A DNA stretch of 64,000 bases from Chromera velia. Taxonomy: Eukaryota; Sar; Chromeraceae. The stretch covers positions 1 through 64,000 of the forward strand of contig JAHBMJ010001361.1 in NCBI GenBank assembly GCA_018398765.1, written 5' to 3'. This document shows positions 23,275-35,014 of the stretch, one piece after another. Position numbers and translations under genes: made by a program. How positions within the stretch are numbered: the stretch's first letter is position 1; each line of letters opens with the position of its first letter. Below the pieces are notes generated by a model. The model was not told where the DNA came from and did not search any database. It saw only the letters and a program-made list of their open reading frames with translations.

Positions 23275-24997
23275 GTCTGAACACCTCTACACTCAAAACT
23301 TCAGACTTCAGTCTGTGGGAGACGGCCGGGTCAAGTAGGAAGACAATGCGAATCTGACAGAGGACCCGAAACTGCAAAAACTGGATCTTCAGAAAGACCC
23401 CCCACGTGTATTTCTAGAGAAATGGAAAGGCAGCGCAGACTGCAAAGCGTCCTGCCACTTCTGTGACTTGGTCTCTGATTATGACGACTGGATGATCCTT
23501 GGCGTAGTTCAGACGGCCCCAGCCGGCTCCTTTTATAAACTGCCAACGTCCATCTGCCCGCTCCATGACCCCGGAAAGCGTAGAGCGCGGGGGGGCCCGC
23601 GGCTTGCGCGGAGCACTTCGAGCACTTGCCCATATACAAGCTGAGCTGTTTTATATAAGTACCCCCCGCAAGTCTCGTGATACACTCAACTTTAAAAACT
23701 TATGAGTGAGTGCCTCGAATCCTGTGGCCGAAAGAAAGCATTCCGAAATCTGGAGGGTGATTAAGGGTGATATGCAAACGTTACATATGAATACATATGA
23801 AGAATTACTTCTGTTAACTTTTGCAGGCCTTTTTTATTATTTTGATTGAGGGTTTTTATTCATACATGCCGCATCCCCATATATGAGAGGCGGGTCTAAC
23901 TTAGTGTGTCGATTTGTTCTCCATTGTTAAGCTTAGTTAAGCTCTATTAAGCTCTATTAAAAGATCATATTGTAACCATACTGTTTAAAGTCAAAAAGAA
24001 ATATATGAGGGCTATCCCCGCTTAGACTTCAATCAGTAGATATCAGTAAATTTTAATAAATTTCATGGAGCAGGATAAGAAATAGAATTTTAATCCATAT
24101 TAACTTATGCGTACTCTTTTAGTCAAGAAGTTTAGTGTTCACACGTAAGTCAACTTTTTATTTGTATTATATTCTGCCAACCTCTCTGAATTTAACTACT
24201 ACCTAAAAATTTAAGCCGCATTTTTGGATAAGCTTGAAAGTCCACGCTCAGCCTGTGCTTTCGAGTGTACGTCTTGAAAGCCGAAGCTGCATATCTGGGC
24301 GGTATCTTAACCATCTACGCCGTAGGCATGAACGGTCTCTTGAAAAACAGTGTCGTAGATAGAGATCATCTTGATTATATTTTTTAAAGTGGTATTTAGG
24401 TTACATGAGGGGGGTTATTCTGTGACTGAATATATAAACTGAGTCTTTCACATCACTGTTATTCTCTATCATCTGAAGGGGCTTGCATTGTCACATTACA
24501 TGATTTAATATATTAATACTACAAACGTTGCACGATCGAATCATGTGACGAATGTCATCATGACCTGGGTTATCACGTTAAACTACGTTGAACGCTCAAC
24601 ATTGGGGCAGGAAGCCAATCCTCCAGACAGTAGTCTAGATATGAATCCTATCTTATACTATAATTTTTATCCTATATCAGATACTCTAGCGGATACTAGA
24701 CCAGGTACCATCGTTTAATTAGTGACCGGCTACTAACCACTCAGAGCTAGACTCAGAATCTATATCTATATTTAGTATTTGATTCAATGGTGTTGACATA
24801 TTTTCAAACATATTATTTTTTATTTTGTAACACTGTCGGTCTCGTACTAGTCTACATGGTTTAAAGTTGCATAACTTACAGAATACTCCTCTCATCTAGT
24901 CTCTATTCCCAAAAAACTGGCGATTCAGCTGATATTAAAACGATGATGTAACGTTGATACTAGCGTTGATATCACTCTGGCACTGTCCGAAGCACTT
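23275..24997. other. Intergenic region, mostly AT-rich, with two dispersed-repeat traces
   Basis: The first 370 bases (to about 23640) are of normal composition and should hold the HIS7 promoter. From about 23680 to 24960 the sequence is AT-rich with no exon on either strand. At 24230-24400 it resembles the middle and right end of the MITE at 3549-3772 (CGCCGTAGGCATGAAC, TCTTGAAA, TTTAAAGTGG). At about 24600-24650 it repeats the GGGGC.GGA.GCCAATCCTCC motif seen near 17210. Confidence 0.6.
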
Positions 24998-27900
24998 TCA
25001 TAGCACGAGGTTTCCCACCTTTCCTTCACTGCTTACGACGTCGAACCAAACACGGGCAGCAGCTTCCGACGAGAGTTCTCCTAAGTCCCCCCCTTCTTTT
25101 TCACCATGATCAGACAAGCCTGCTCTGCTTCGCATTCCAAGGGCAAGAGGAGAGCCCCCCTTCAAAGAGAGGAAACCTACTGTCTTCGAGAGCTTAGGCT
25201 TTCCACTCGCGTCCCCTTCTCTCTCCCCCCCCGTGCCGACGAACTCATCTGTCAATGGGTTACCGTCTGCCCACAGACTCTCTAGAATGGGAAAAACGTC
25301 GGAAGCAAACGGTCGCAAAGACACAAATTTGTTATTTTCTACATGCAGAAGCTGAACAGTACGGAAACAGAGAGCAGCATCAGGTGCGAAAGCGCTCAAC
25401 TGATTGTTTGCAAGAGACAGCGAAAAAGAACAGATTCTACTGGCACCCCCTCGACTGAAAGGGAAAGGGAGAGCCGGGACCAGTTCTCTTCCAGAAAGAA
25501 AACGAAGCCCCAGACCGGACAAATCTAGACCCCCTTCCCCTTTTGCGCTCTTCCCGTCCCCTTTTCCATGAACCTCCCTGAGACGACTGCGAACCTTGAG
25601 ACAATCTAATTTCTCTCGATAGAGACCCAAACGAAGTTGGTCCCTTTCTGCAAGCACGGTCAAGTCACTCTCCATGTTTTCACATGATCCCCCCTCCGTT
25701 CCGTTTTCTAAATTTTTACTCGTTCCGTTCTGTCCTCCACCCATCGCTCCTTCGCGATCGCCGCAAAAGGCAGAGAGGGCGTCTCGCAGCGACACACGAG
25801 CAGAGAGCGCAAGTGGAGGCGGGCTATCCGACTCGACCTGCAGCAATTCATCAAGCGAGGACAGCTGGGCCTCCACCAGAGTCCTTGTCAGACCTGCCGC
25901 CAGGCCTCTCTGGAGGCACCACAATGCCTCTGTCTCTTCAGGCCTAGCGGGGGAAGGCGGTTGCAGCTCCCCCCAGGAGGGAAACGGAGGCGGAACTCCT
26001 GCAGGGTCGGCTAGCAGCCTCCACGCAGTGAGTGCAACCGAGAAGGCGTGGGGGGATTCGGTAGAAGAGTGAGGCTCGAGGGGCTTCAGAGAATAACGAC
26101 ACAGGACCGTCTCACCTGCGGCTGTATGTGCTGCCCCCCGCTTCTCAGTGACAAAGGCGAACGCGTTGTGCCTGTCATGGGACGCCCGTCTATACGCAAG
26201 CGATACGGAAAAGGAGAGAGGTGCGGAAGCAGACTGCGCATCTGCTGTCGCTCTCACGTCTTCTTCTGAGAGTTTCAGACGGAGACGCCAAAGCTGGGAC
26301 TTTACATGGGCCCCAGGCGTCTCTTTTTCTTGCTGCGGCACTGCAGACGCAGGTCCACGTGCGAGTCTGCAAGAAAGGGAGGTAGCCGAACATGTTTTCA
26401 CCAGGTTGAAAGCCAGGAGTCAGCTCTTTTTGCTTTTCTTGTGAAGCTCGTCATTGAAGAAAGGAGGAAGGAGTGGAGAGAGAAGGGACAAAACGACAGG
26501 CAGACTGACAGACGGAGCGAGTGAGAGACGGAAATGTTGTACGATCTTCAAGCCCTTTCCACTCCTTCTTCCAGTCAAGTCATGCATGTTTCAATCCATT
26601 TCCATTCACGGTTCTCACAACGCGTTCAGCATTTTCTCGGATACTTTTAATCACCCTCCCCATTTTTGCGTCGCGCTTGAACTTCCTTCTGCATGTGCCA
26701 CCTAAACCGCACTTCTTCCGGTGTTCGCCTCCGATCAGTGATCACATTTGCCGATCGACAAACGGCAAAGCAGGCCTTGTCTCATTTTGGGTGGATGTGC
26801 GAAGAAGAAGGGGACATGAATGTGGCAATTCTTTCCTGACGAAGCAGGTGCCACCAATCAAATGGGGCGAGAGGGGAGTGCGGACTTGAGAGAAAGGAAA
26901 GGAAAAAAAGCGAAAGGGAAAGGAAAGGAAGGGGGAGGAAAGGAAGGGAAAGGAAAGGGCGAGGGACGCGATGTTGGAGAGGACAAGGTAGGAGTGGGTG
27001 TCCTGTGCGGAGAAGGGCATTGGAACAGAGTGGAGTGCGGTCGGGATGTTGAAGAGAGGCAAGGGCAAGAGTGACAGGGGGGGCAGAAGATTCCATAAAA
27101 AAAAGTGAGTATTTGCCGAGAGAGGAACTTCCACACAGCAAACAAGAAAAACCTGGGTAGCTACGGGAGGGTAGAGAGAGAGAATGAGAGACAGACAGGC
27201 AGAGAGAGAAACGTGCGTCTATCTGTCTAGCTGACCCACCTCCGATTGTTTCCCCTAAGTCCTGAGAACAGATGCGCCCCGACGGGTTCCAGCACTTGGT
27301 CTATGTGGCACTCCCCCCCTCTTGCGTCCTCACCCTCCTCAGCCCCCGGCCCTCTCTCCCCCTCTGTGCGTGTTCCGCAGAGCCGAACCAAGACAGATGA
27401 CGATGAAAGTGTGGAAACTGATTCAGGCTTTTTGTCCTCATCGGTGCCGCACTTCTTCTGTGACTCGGGAGGGAGGGAGTGCAAATGAATGGGGCGCGAG
27501 AAGACGAGGTACAGACAATTGTCTTTATTCTCTTCATCCTTCGTTTGTTCCTTCCCTTTTCCTTTCCCACTGCCCTCTTTCTTATCCCCTCCCATCTCAA
27601 CACCTGCAGAACCCATCCAACCGCTCAGCAAGTGCAATCCCAGCCCTCCCCTCCTGTGCAGAAGCCAGGCAAAATACTGCCAAAGCGACTGATCAGATGG
27701 GTCCGTGTACAACCCCGGCCAGAGAAAGTCGAGTTCTTCAGAGGGTGTCACTGCATTTCCATTCCCCCCGGGGGTACACGCAGTCTGTTGGCCCCAGGGA
27801 ACTGCAACGGCCAGGCGATCAGTGACGCTACGAAGGTGCCAAGCTGAGTAATTGGAGAAATTCTCTTCAATCAACGTCGTCGTGAAAGAAAAGTCTGCTT

Positions 27901-28579
27901 CCTCGACTCGGGCGGCAGATTCAGGCCCGAGAGCATGTAACTCGGCAGCGACCCACTGTCGATGGTTCCAACAGTGAAAGTTTCTGCTGTCTCGTGCGAG
28001 AAAGCGCCTACACAGTTCGAGTTCAACAAGGAGACGGCTCTCCTTTGTCGGTGCACTCGCATCCCCGTCTCCGTCTCCGTCTCCGTCTCTGGACGGGTCT
28101 GTCTCTGCTGTTTTACGTTCTCCCTCCCCGTCTCCATTTCGCTTCCCGACTTCACCCGTGACCACTGCGTCTGTCTTTGATTTCTCTAGAGAGAACGACA
28201 GCTTGAGAGTCCACAACCTGTGGTACCACAGGCAGTAGGCTTTCGGCTGGGTTGGGAGGAGACGCTCAAGGAAGGAAAGTTCGGATTCAATTAGACCGAG
28301 ACGGTCCTTCCGGAGGGGGAGATGAGGAAGAGATGTCTGCAGCACCCCACGGCGAAAGTTCCATCCTGGAACAAATTCGCAATTCGCGCTCAGCAGTTTT
28401 TCGGTAAATTGAAGGGCACCCCCTGCCTCCTTTCCTGTGCAGTCCGTCTCTGCTTCTTCCTGCCTCTTTTGTTTCTGTTTGATCAATTGGTCGGTTGCTG
28501 CAAACGCGGCCTTGACTAGCTTCTCTTCCTTCGCACGGTCAGCTGCAGAGATAACGTCTTTTTTCCTTCTTCCGTGCAT
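24998..28579 (-). CDS. Rab geranylgeranyltransferase (GGTase II) alpha subunit with leucine-rich repeats (2 exons)
   Basis: This subunit helps attach geranylgeranyl groups to the C-terminal cysteines of Rab GTPases, working with the beta subunit and Rab escort protein. Exon 1 is 28579-27240 and exon 2 is 26366-24998. They join through AG|A (Arg) to give 902 residues. Prenyltransferase alpha repeats are visible at PGWNFRRGVL (71-80), PKAYCLWYHRLW (112-123), NFHCWNHRQWV (200-210), NYSAWHLRS (243-251) and SLWQYFAWLL (about 300). Exon 2 ends with leucine-rich repeats (LLHVENNKFVSL, LESLWADGNPL), as in the animal and plant alpha subunit. The protein is much longer than human RABGGTA (567) because of charged low-complexity inserts, including a Gly-Asp run near residue 167. 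ATG at 28579 is the first in a frame open throughout. Confidence 0.9.
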
Positions 28580-29479
28580 CTCTCACACCTGTACTGTCAA
28601 AGTTTTCCCACGGAGACTGCAAGAATAATTTCCCTTCAGAGCTGCAAGGTCGAAAAGACGGCGGACGATAAACCGCTTGTGCCTGTCTTTTCTGTTCCCG
28701 CTTCCCAGGAATTCACAAGGACAAAGAGGGCTGTGCGCGTCCTCTTCATGTGACTGAGCCAATGACAGCGCCAACAATCCGAGATCGAGCGATCGAGTGA
28801 CGTGTGGATCCACAAGTGTCTACAATCCTAGCTAGGTTTATAAATGTTAATTTGTGTCGATCAAATCGAGCTGATAACAAAAAAAGGATGTTCGCGCGCG
28901 CAATTTGCGCGCCATGGCAGCAATTAATGTTTGTATCAGAAAAATTTATCGGCGAATTAATTGACCCGGTCGGACCTGCATGGCGCCCGCGTGACTTAAT
29001 TGACCTTCCGCAACTGCAGCATGTATAGAACCTATACAAAACCCGACCGGGTCATTGTGCATGGACGAAGCGTGACGCAGTGCTGCATGTGCATTATTAA
29101 TTCCTTAATTAATATGATCGAATTAGCATACATGCATGCGCACGCATACATATATGTACGTATATATTTGTACGTACGTATATATATATATATATATATA
29201 TATACGTACGTATACACGCAGCTAGAGGAAGCAGTTTCCTGACTGAAGGGCTGCAAGAGGCCTGGCAAAGAATCATTGAGGAAGTCCCATTCTTGCAGGA
29301 AGGTAAAAGACGAAAGAAAATAGCCAACTAGCAAAAGAAGACCAGAAAGAAGAGAAGCTGAAACTAGAGTCCCAACCAAGCGGACAAGTCGACCATCTAC
29401 ACTTCTTCGATCATTCAGCAAGGTGCGCTGAACCTGAAGTCTGCATAGGCAAACAAGTACCTTGAACCAGTCCTTCACG
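28580..29479. promoter_or_regulatory. Divergent promoter interval between RabGGTA and the coiled-coil gene
   Basis: The interval holds a GC-rich palindrome (GCGCGCGCAATTTGCGCGC, about 28893-28911) and repeated ATTAATTGACC / TTAATTGACC words (about 28955-29005). A CCCGACCGGGTCA palindrome follows at about 29041. It has no exon apart from 5' leader sequence. A promoter role is inferred from its position between two divergent starts. Confidence 0.45.
29165..29214. repeat. TACGTA / (TA)n inverted repeat
   Basis: A perfect palindrome centred on a (TA)n run and closed on both sides by TACGTACGTA. It could extrude as a cruciform. It lies about 265 bases before the ATG of the coiled-coil gene. Confidence 0.85.
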
Positions 29480-30836
29480 ATGACTCAGGAGGTTACAACG
29501 ACGATGTACCATGGAAGGACCGACTTCTCTCCCAGGAGCACCCTTCTGACTCCCACCACGGGTTCGGGTCTCAAGCAGCGCATTCGGGAGCTGGAGGCTT
29601 TGATTGATAACGATTTGAGGAATGCACAAGTCGAGCTGGAGGCCTTGAGGAAACTTCGTCAGTTCTCTCCAGACAATACGAAGGAGCTGATTGAAAAGAT
29701 GAAGGAGGAGATCATTGCCCACTTCGAGGACTCAAAGAGCGAACTCAAGAAGTTCTTCATTGGTCAACGGTCAGCTGAGTGCATACAGATCGTACGATCT
29801 TCTATAATCCTCCAGTGGCTGGCTCGGCTGTTCATCCCTTCACTTTCTGCACGACAGGAGGCTCCCATGAAGTCGACCCTCTTACATGCGGGCGCGCGCG
29901 CGCACACACACACACGCACACACGCAAGAGCATGTATAGTCCTTCCTGGCGGCCTGTATTCATGAGCTATTGAGTGTCTTCTGCCGCTGCATGAGCTGTG
30001 CACACACAAGACCAATCAATGTCTGACGGTCTCCGTCCCACTTTGTCTGTGTGGTCTTTCTCTCGGCACTTCTGCATGGAAAGGAACGGCCTATGTCTGT
30101 CCCACAGTTAGCGACTCAGCATGTAGAGAGGAGCTAGAATGACATTAGGAATGGATAAGACGGAGGACACGGAAAAAGAGACACTGGAAAGGAAGCGAGG
30201 GTAGTGGAACAGAATCAGCCAAAAAGACAAGTGACGAGTCAGGAAGCTAGGGACGATCGAAAGGATAAACTTATTTGAAACGGACAGAAGGGAGGAAATA
30301 AGGAGGGATGTCGACAGCGAATTCATTAAGAAGAAAGTCCCTCTGAATGCCTGGTCGCATACGTTTCAGTTCTGCCTCTTCAGCTTTCTCCCCGTCTGCC
30401 TACCTGCCGGCCTGCCTGCTTGCCTGCCCGCTTGCGTTACTGTCCGTGTGTCTTTCATTTAGTGTGTAAGTAAGTAAGTGCCAGTCAGTCGATCAGCAAG
30501 TCAGTCAGTGAGTCACTCAATCCGTACTTCCTTCAGGCACTTCCTCGACGGACTCTCCTCTCTCTTTGCTTTCCTCCAACCAACACGCTTCCTTCCTCCC
30601 GCGATCGATCGAAGGAGTGAAGCAAACCAAGGCGTACTCTGAGTCTAGCTAGCTATTTGAATTTTCACCATGAACGGACAGACACACAACATGATTGCAT
30701 GCGTACGTGCAGGCAAGAAAACCTGAAGCTGCACGAACACATCAAGACTTTGAGGAACGAGAACGCGACACTCCAACAGTCCATTCTCGCCTTGCAGAGA
30801 CGACTGCAAGCCATCGAGGAGGACATCGGGCAGTGA
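29480..30836 (+). CDS. Small coiled-coil protein (2 exons)
   Basis: Exons 29480-29769 and 30713-30836 join through CG|G (Arg) to give 137 residues. The first 30 residues are Thr/Ser-rich. The rest is strongly helical with heptad spacing: LKQRIRELEALIDNDLRNAQ, KELIEKMKEEIIAHFEDSK, and then LKLHEHIKTLRNENATLQQ and ILALQRRLQAIEEDIGQ at the end. No membrane or catalytic motif is seen. The 943-base intron has a donor GTCAGC and acceptor GTGCAG. It looks like a structural or adaptor protein, perhaps cytoskeletal, but I do not recognise the family. The ATG follows a CTTCACG context and is the first in this frame that keeps the helix intact. Confidence 0.75.
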
Positions 30837-33667
30837 GAAAGAGAGAGAGAGAGAGATAAGCACGGACAGTGAAGAGGGGGAATTGAGGGAAAAAGCAAGT
30901 CAGGGTAGAGGGGAAGAGGGGGACATGAGGAGGGTGCATATTTGCTTGTTGGGTAAGGGAATGGTATGGGAGTGGTGGGTATAAAGAGCTGCAAATATCT
31001 TTTAATTCGATAAGCAAAAAGTGAAATGAATCCTTCCATTCTTTCTGCTGAGAGATTTGGCTGGGCGCTTTTCGGGCTGCGCAGTCACTCAGTCTGTTTA
31101 TTTCCTTCTCTTATGCTGTCTGGTCTGTTTGTCTGGTTGAAGAATGATTGACAGAGGAACGAATGCCTTGCTGGCAGCTTGGAATCACACGAGCGAGCAA
31201 GACGGGTGCGTGTTTTGTCCGCACACCAACCACACCCATATCTATTCCCCGTCCACTGTCTGGCATGACATTCAAATTCGACTATGCCATGCACCAATCA
31301 ATCAATTTCTGTCCTCTGCCCTGAATGAACTTTGCGTGCTGCGTCAACTCATCGCATTCTCTGTCTGTCTTTCTGTCGGGCGTACGCCAATCACAAACAA
31401 AAGAAGGCCAGGAAGGGCCATCGATCGATCATCAGCTGTGATGAGGTGCGGTCAGGCTGGTCACAGCAACAAGGAGCAGAAGAGAGGGAAAACACAGAAA
31501 GTCAAGCATCAGTCCAGTCCATCGGTCTGTCGACAGATCATCATCCGAAGGAGAAGAGAAGAGACCGACAGCAAATTCGATGGATGCACCAGCAGAAAGG
31601 ATAATTAAACGAAAGGAAGGGGATCAAACAAGGTACCAGCCGAATGAGCAGAAAGCCAACTCAGGGCCTTGCCTAGCTCTCTTTATCTCTCGAAGGACAC
31701 TACAATGCTGGCAACATGTAACGCCGACACAAACAGAAAGGTTGTGGCATCCTTTTTCTGTGGTCTGTGCCCGTTCTGTGCTTGTCCGCCTGCTGTATCC
31801 ATCTGGACTGACTTGTAAATAAATGGGTGATAACAGGCGCATGCATGCACCAGCCGCCAAACTACTGCAAACATTGGAGGAGAGAACCCAAATCATAAGT
31901 AGAAAAATCTGATGAACGTGAAGATCAAAAACACCATGAAATGTCAAAGATGAATTGAAGCTAGAATTGAAGAAATCTAAATAACCAACAAAAGCCACAC
32001 ATCGTTAGTTTATCAGAAGTGGAAACTGAATTTATACAGCTGAATTTGATTTATATTAGTAATAATTTATATTAGTATGCTATAATTTTAAAAAAACTTA
32101 AAGTTTATTCATATATTAAAAGTATAAATGACATGAAACTTGGCTTAAGTCATTTGTACTTTCTAGTTATTCGACTCTCTGGCACCGATCCTTACCTGAT
32201 TTATCGATCCCTTTCCTAGTCCTTTTCTTTTATACACGGTATCATATCTTTTTGAGTCGTTACAGACCCTAATACTAGCCTTTAGTATGCTGATACATAT
32301 CAATCAATCAATTAATCAATCAATACGGGAACTTAACGGGGAGACCGGCCCAGGCCTAGCTAGCGCCTAGGCCAGCGCAGAACGGTGACACGATGCCAGA
32401 TCGAACCATGTATAGCTAGCTATATAGAAATGTACGTTTAAAGAATGGATTGAAATACTATAAAAATGTTAATTGAGAACCAAGATTGCATGGATTTCTT
32501 AAAAAGTTATAAATATGGTCCAGACTCCAGATTTTTACACATGTTTCTTGATTTGTTTGTAGGGTTCACTAGACGGTTCATACATGAAGAAGCCTCGCTG
32601 AGAGAGAAACCTATATGATATTGTTAAACTGTATCGGAATATCTTCCATTCCAATAGTTTTTGCATTCACTGTGTGTGTACAGGACACATTTCATGGCGG
32701 GGCTTTGACTAGGGCTTTGGGCAGGCGATGGCGACGCAAGCTGTCAGATCCACACGACAAAATGAAAGAGCTAACATGCATGCAGTCGCCCCCCCCCAAC
32801 AGATATGCATGCAGGGATCGAGGGCATTCAGACAGGCGACAGATATTAAACTCTCGGGTTTTGTCACTGTCACGAGACAAGGAAAAGCAAGAAAGCAAGC
32901 AGGCCAACTGCATGGGAACAGATCGATCGATATGGATCGATCAAAAGGATGGCGGCAGATTCTAGCCCTTCCCCCCTTCGATCGATCTGACCTATCTGTC
33001 CCTGCAATGACAGCTCACCTCACATGCAGAGAACCACATCAATCATGCCAATTGAGGGCGCAAAGCCCATCCAGATGTTGGACTTGCCAATTCAGTTCCA
33101 AATTCTGTACAGACAAAAGTCCACGTATGCGCGCATGCACATGCAAGATATGCACAAGAAGTCACCAGAATCAAGTAAGCAGAGGCCAAACAACACGAAA
33201 GAGGTACATCCAGTCGGCTTGAGCGTTTTCCTTTAAATGAACGGAATTTGAACAAAGCCACCGATATGCATCTTCATTTTCAGGTGACCGGACCTACTTA
33301 GGAAGAAGCAAACCATAAAATTGAGAGGGAGCGAGTGCAACCACATCAGCGGACGTGCGAACGACAGACCTCCGACCCTCCATGTGCATGCAGATTCACC
33401 CACATTCCTTCTGACGCCTCACAAAACGACTGACACGCATGAATCAAGTTGTCATTTGAGAAATACAGTACCAACAACTGATCGTGAAACGAATGGAGAA
33501 AGAGAAAAAGACACTGAGAAAGATTGAGACGTGCATGCCAGCGGGCAAACGCACATTTCTTTCTTTTGCTTCTCTCCTGGCTCAAGCTCTTGAGAGAATC
33601 CGCGCCTCCCATGTTCCCCGGCCCCCTTAGCCACTGACTGCACAGACGCCAGACGAGGCCGCCCGAG
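30837..33667. other. Convergent intergenic region, no supported gene
   Basis: Of ordinary composition to about 31850, then AT-rich to about 32680, with an ATCAATCA-type repeat near 32300-32330. Open frames on both strands here lack conserved patterns or in-phase exon joins. Segments 32810-32830 and 33010-33240 carry GCATGCAG words that resemble acceptors, but no exon follows convincingly. Confidence 0.55.
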
Positions 33668-34893
33668 CTAAATCTCGGTTTGCATCTGTCTCAGCAACAC
33701 CTGCGTAGTCAACTCTCCCGCTCTCCTCCCCCCATTGTGCGAAGAGATCGGATGGATCCCCCCCCAAAGACGCGAAAGCCCCGCTTCCTGCTTCAATTCC
33801 TCAAAGTTTGCCCATGAGAGAGTGACAACCTGAGAAGGTGCGAGGCCTGGCTCTACAAGGGAGGTTCCTCGGAGGAAGGACAACTGACCGAGGACGACCT
33901 CTGGGGTCGTCTGCCCGTTGTCGAACATCGGGCTCATAAGGGGAAGGAGATCGGTGCGCGGGACGGAAGGAGCGCTGCCGGGCTGACGGAGACCGTCGAC
34001 CCTCAGCAAGGCACGAAGCATGTCGGCACCAGCAGCAGAGAATGCGGAGTGTCCAGAGACAAAATCCGGAAAAGGGGGGGTAGGGTCGTTCACTCCGTTG
34101 GAGGGCTGGTAGGGGACCCACTGTTCGCCCCCAATTGTGATTTGTCTTCCTGTACGGGGATCGGTTTGCCATGACAAAGTGGGAGTTCCCGCCCTGAGGA
34201 TTCGGATGGTCTGGATGGGTCGGGTCTCCAGGAACCGTCTCTTGAGGGTCCATGCGAACAGGCCTGCCTGGAAGACGGCAGAGGAGAGAGATCGGAAGAG
34301 CAGAACCTGGGCGTCCAGATTCAGAGACAGAGAGGGGGTGGCCCCGATCATCCAGATGAGGAAAATCTGCAGTCATTCATTCATTCATTCATTGAGGAAA
34401 AATAAAAGAAGGAAGAAAGGGAGGCCGGAAGAAGCTTTAATAAAGAAGAGGATAAAACGACATCGCTATCTACAAATGCCAGGAGGGGGCGCGGCACAGA
34501 TAGAAAATTGAATCAGGGACGCGTAGAGAGGGACGCAAGACGTCAAACGATCGAGCAGAAAGACAATCGGACAAAAAGGTAGACTGAATGTCCCAATAGG
34601 CGCTTCCATGTAGAGAGACAGACAGAAAGACTGTGTCGTTTTCTGCCCTCCTAGCTCTTTTCTTCCACAGAGAAATATCGCGTGATTCGCTTTTCTTCTT
34701 TGATCTTTTTTCCTTTCAAAAACACAGACGACAAACAGAGTAGATGTTTCTTCTTCTTTCTCCTTTTCTTCATGTTCACAACAGAGAAAAAGAAAGACAG
34801 GCAGGCAGACAGATAGACAGCTTCTTTGTTTTCCCTCCTTCTTCATGTTCACAGATAGACACACACACACAGACGGACGCACACACAGACATG

Positions 34894-34924
<31 letters not shown>

Positions 34925-34969
34925 CGAGACGGACGCACACACAGACATGCACACACACAGACACGCACG

Positions 34970-35014
<45 letters not shown>

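Noticed and set aside
33024-33236. Short open frame after a CATGCAG acceptor-like word (MPIEGAKPIQMLDLPIQFQ)
   Set aside because: No in-phase neighbour exon, no family pattern, and it lies downstream of a convergent gene.
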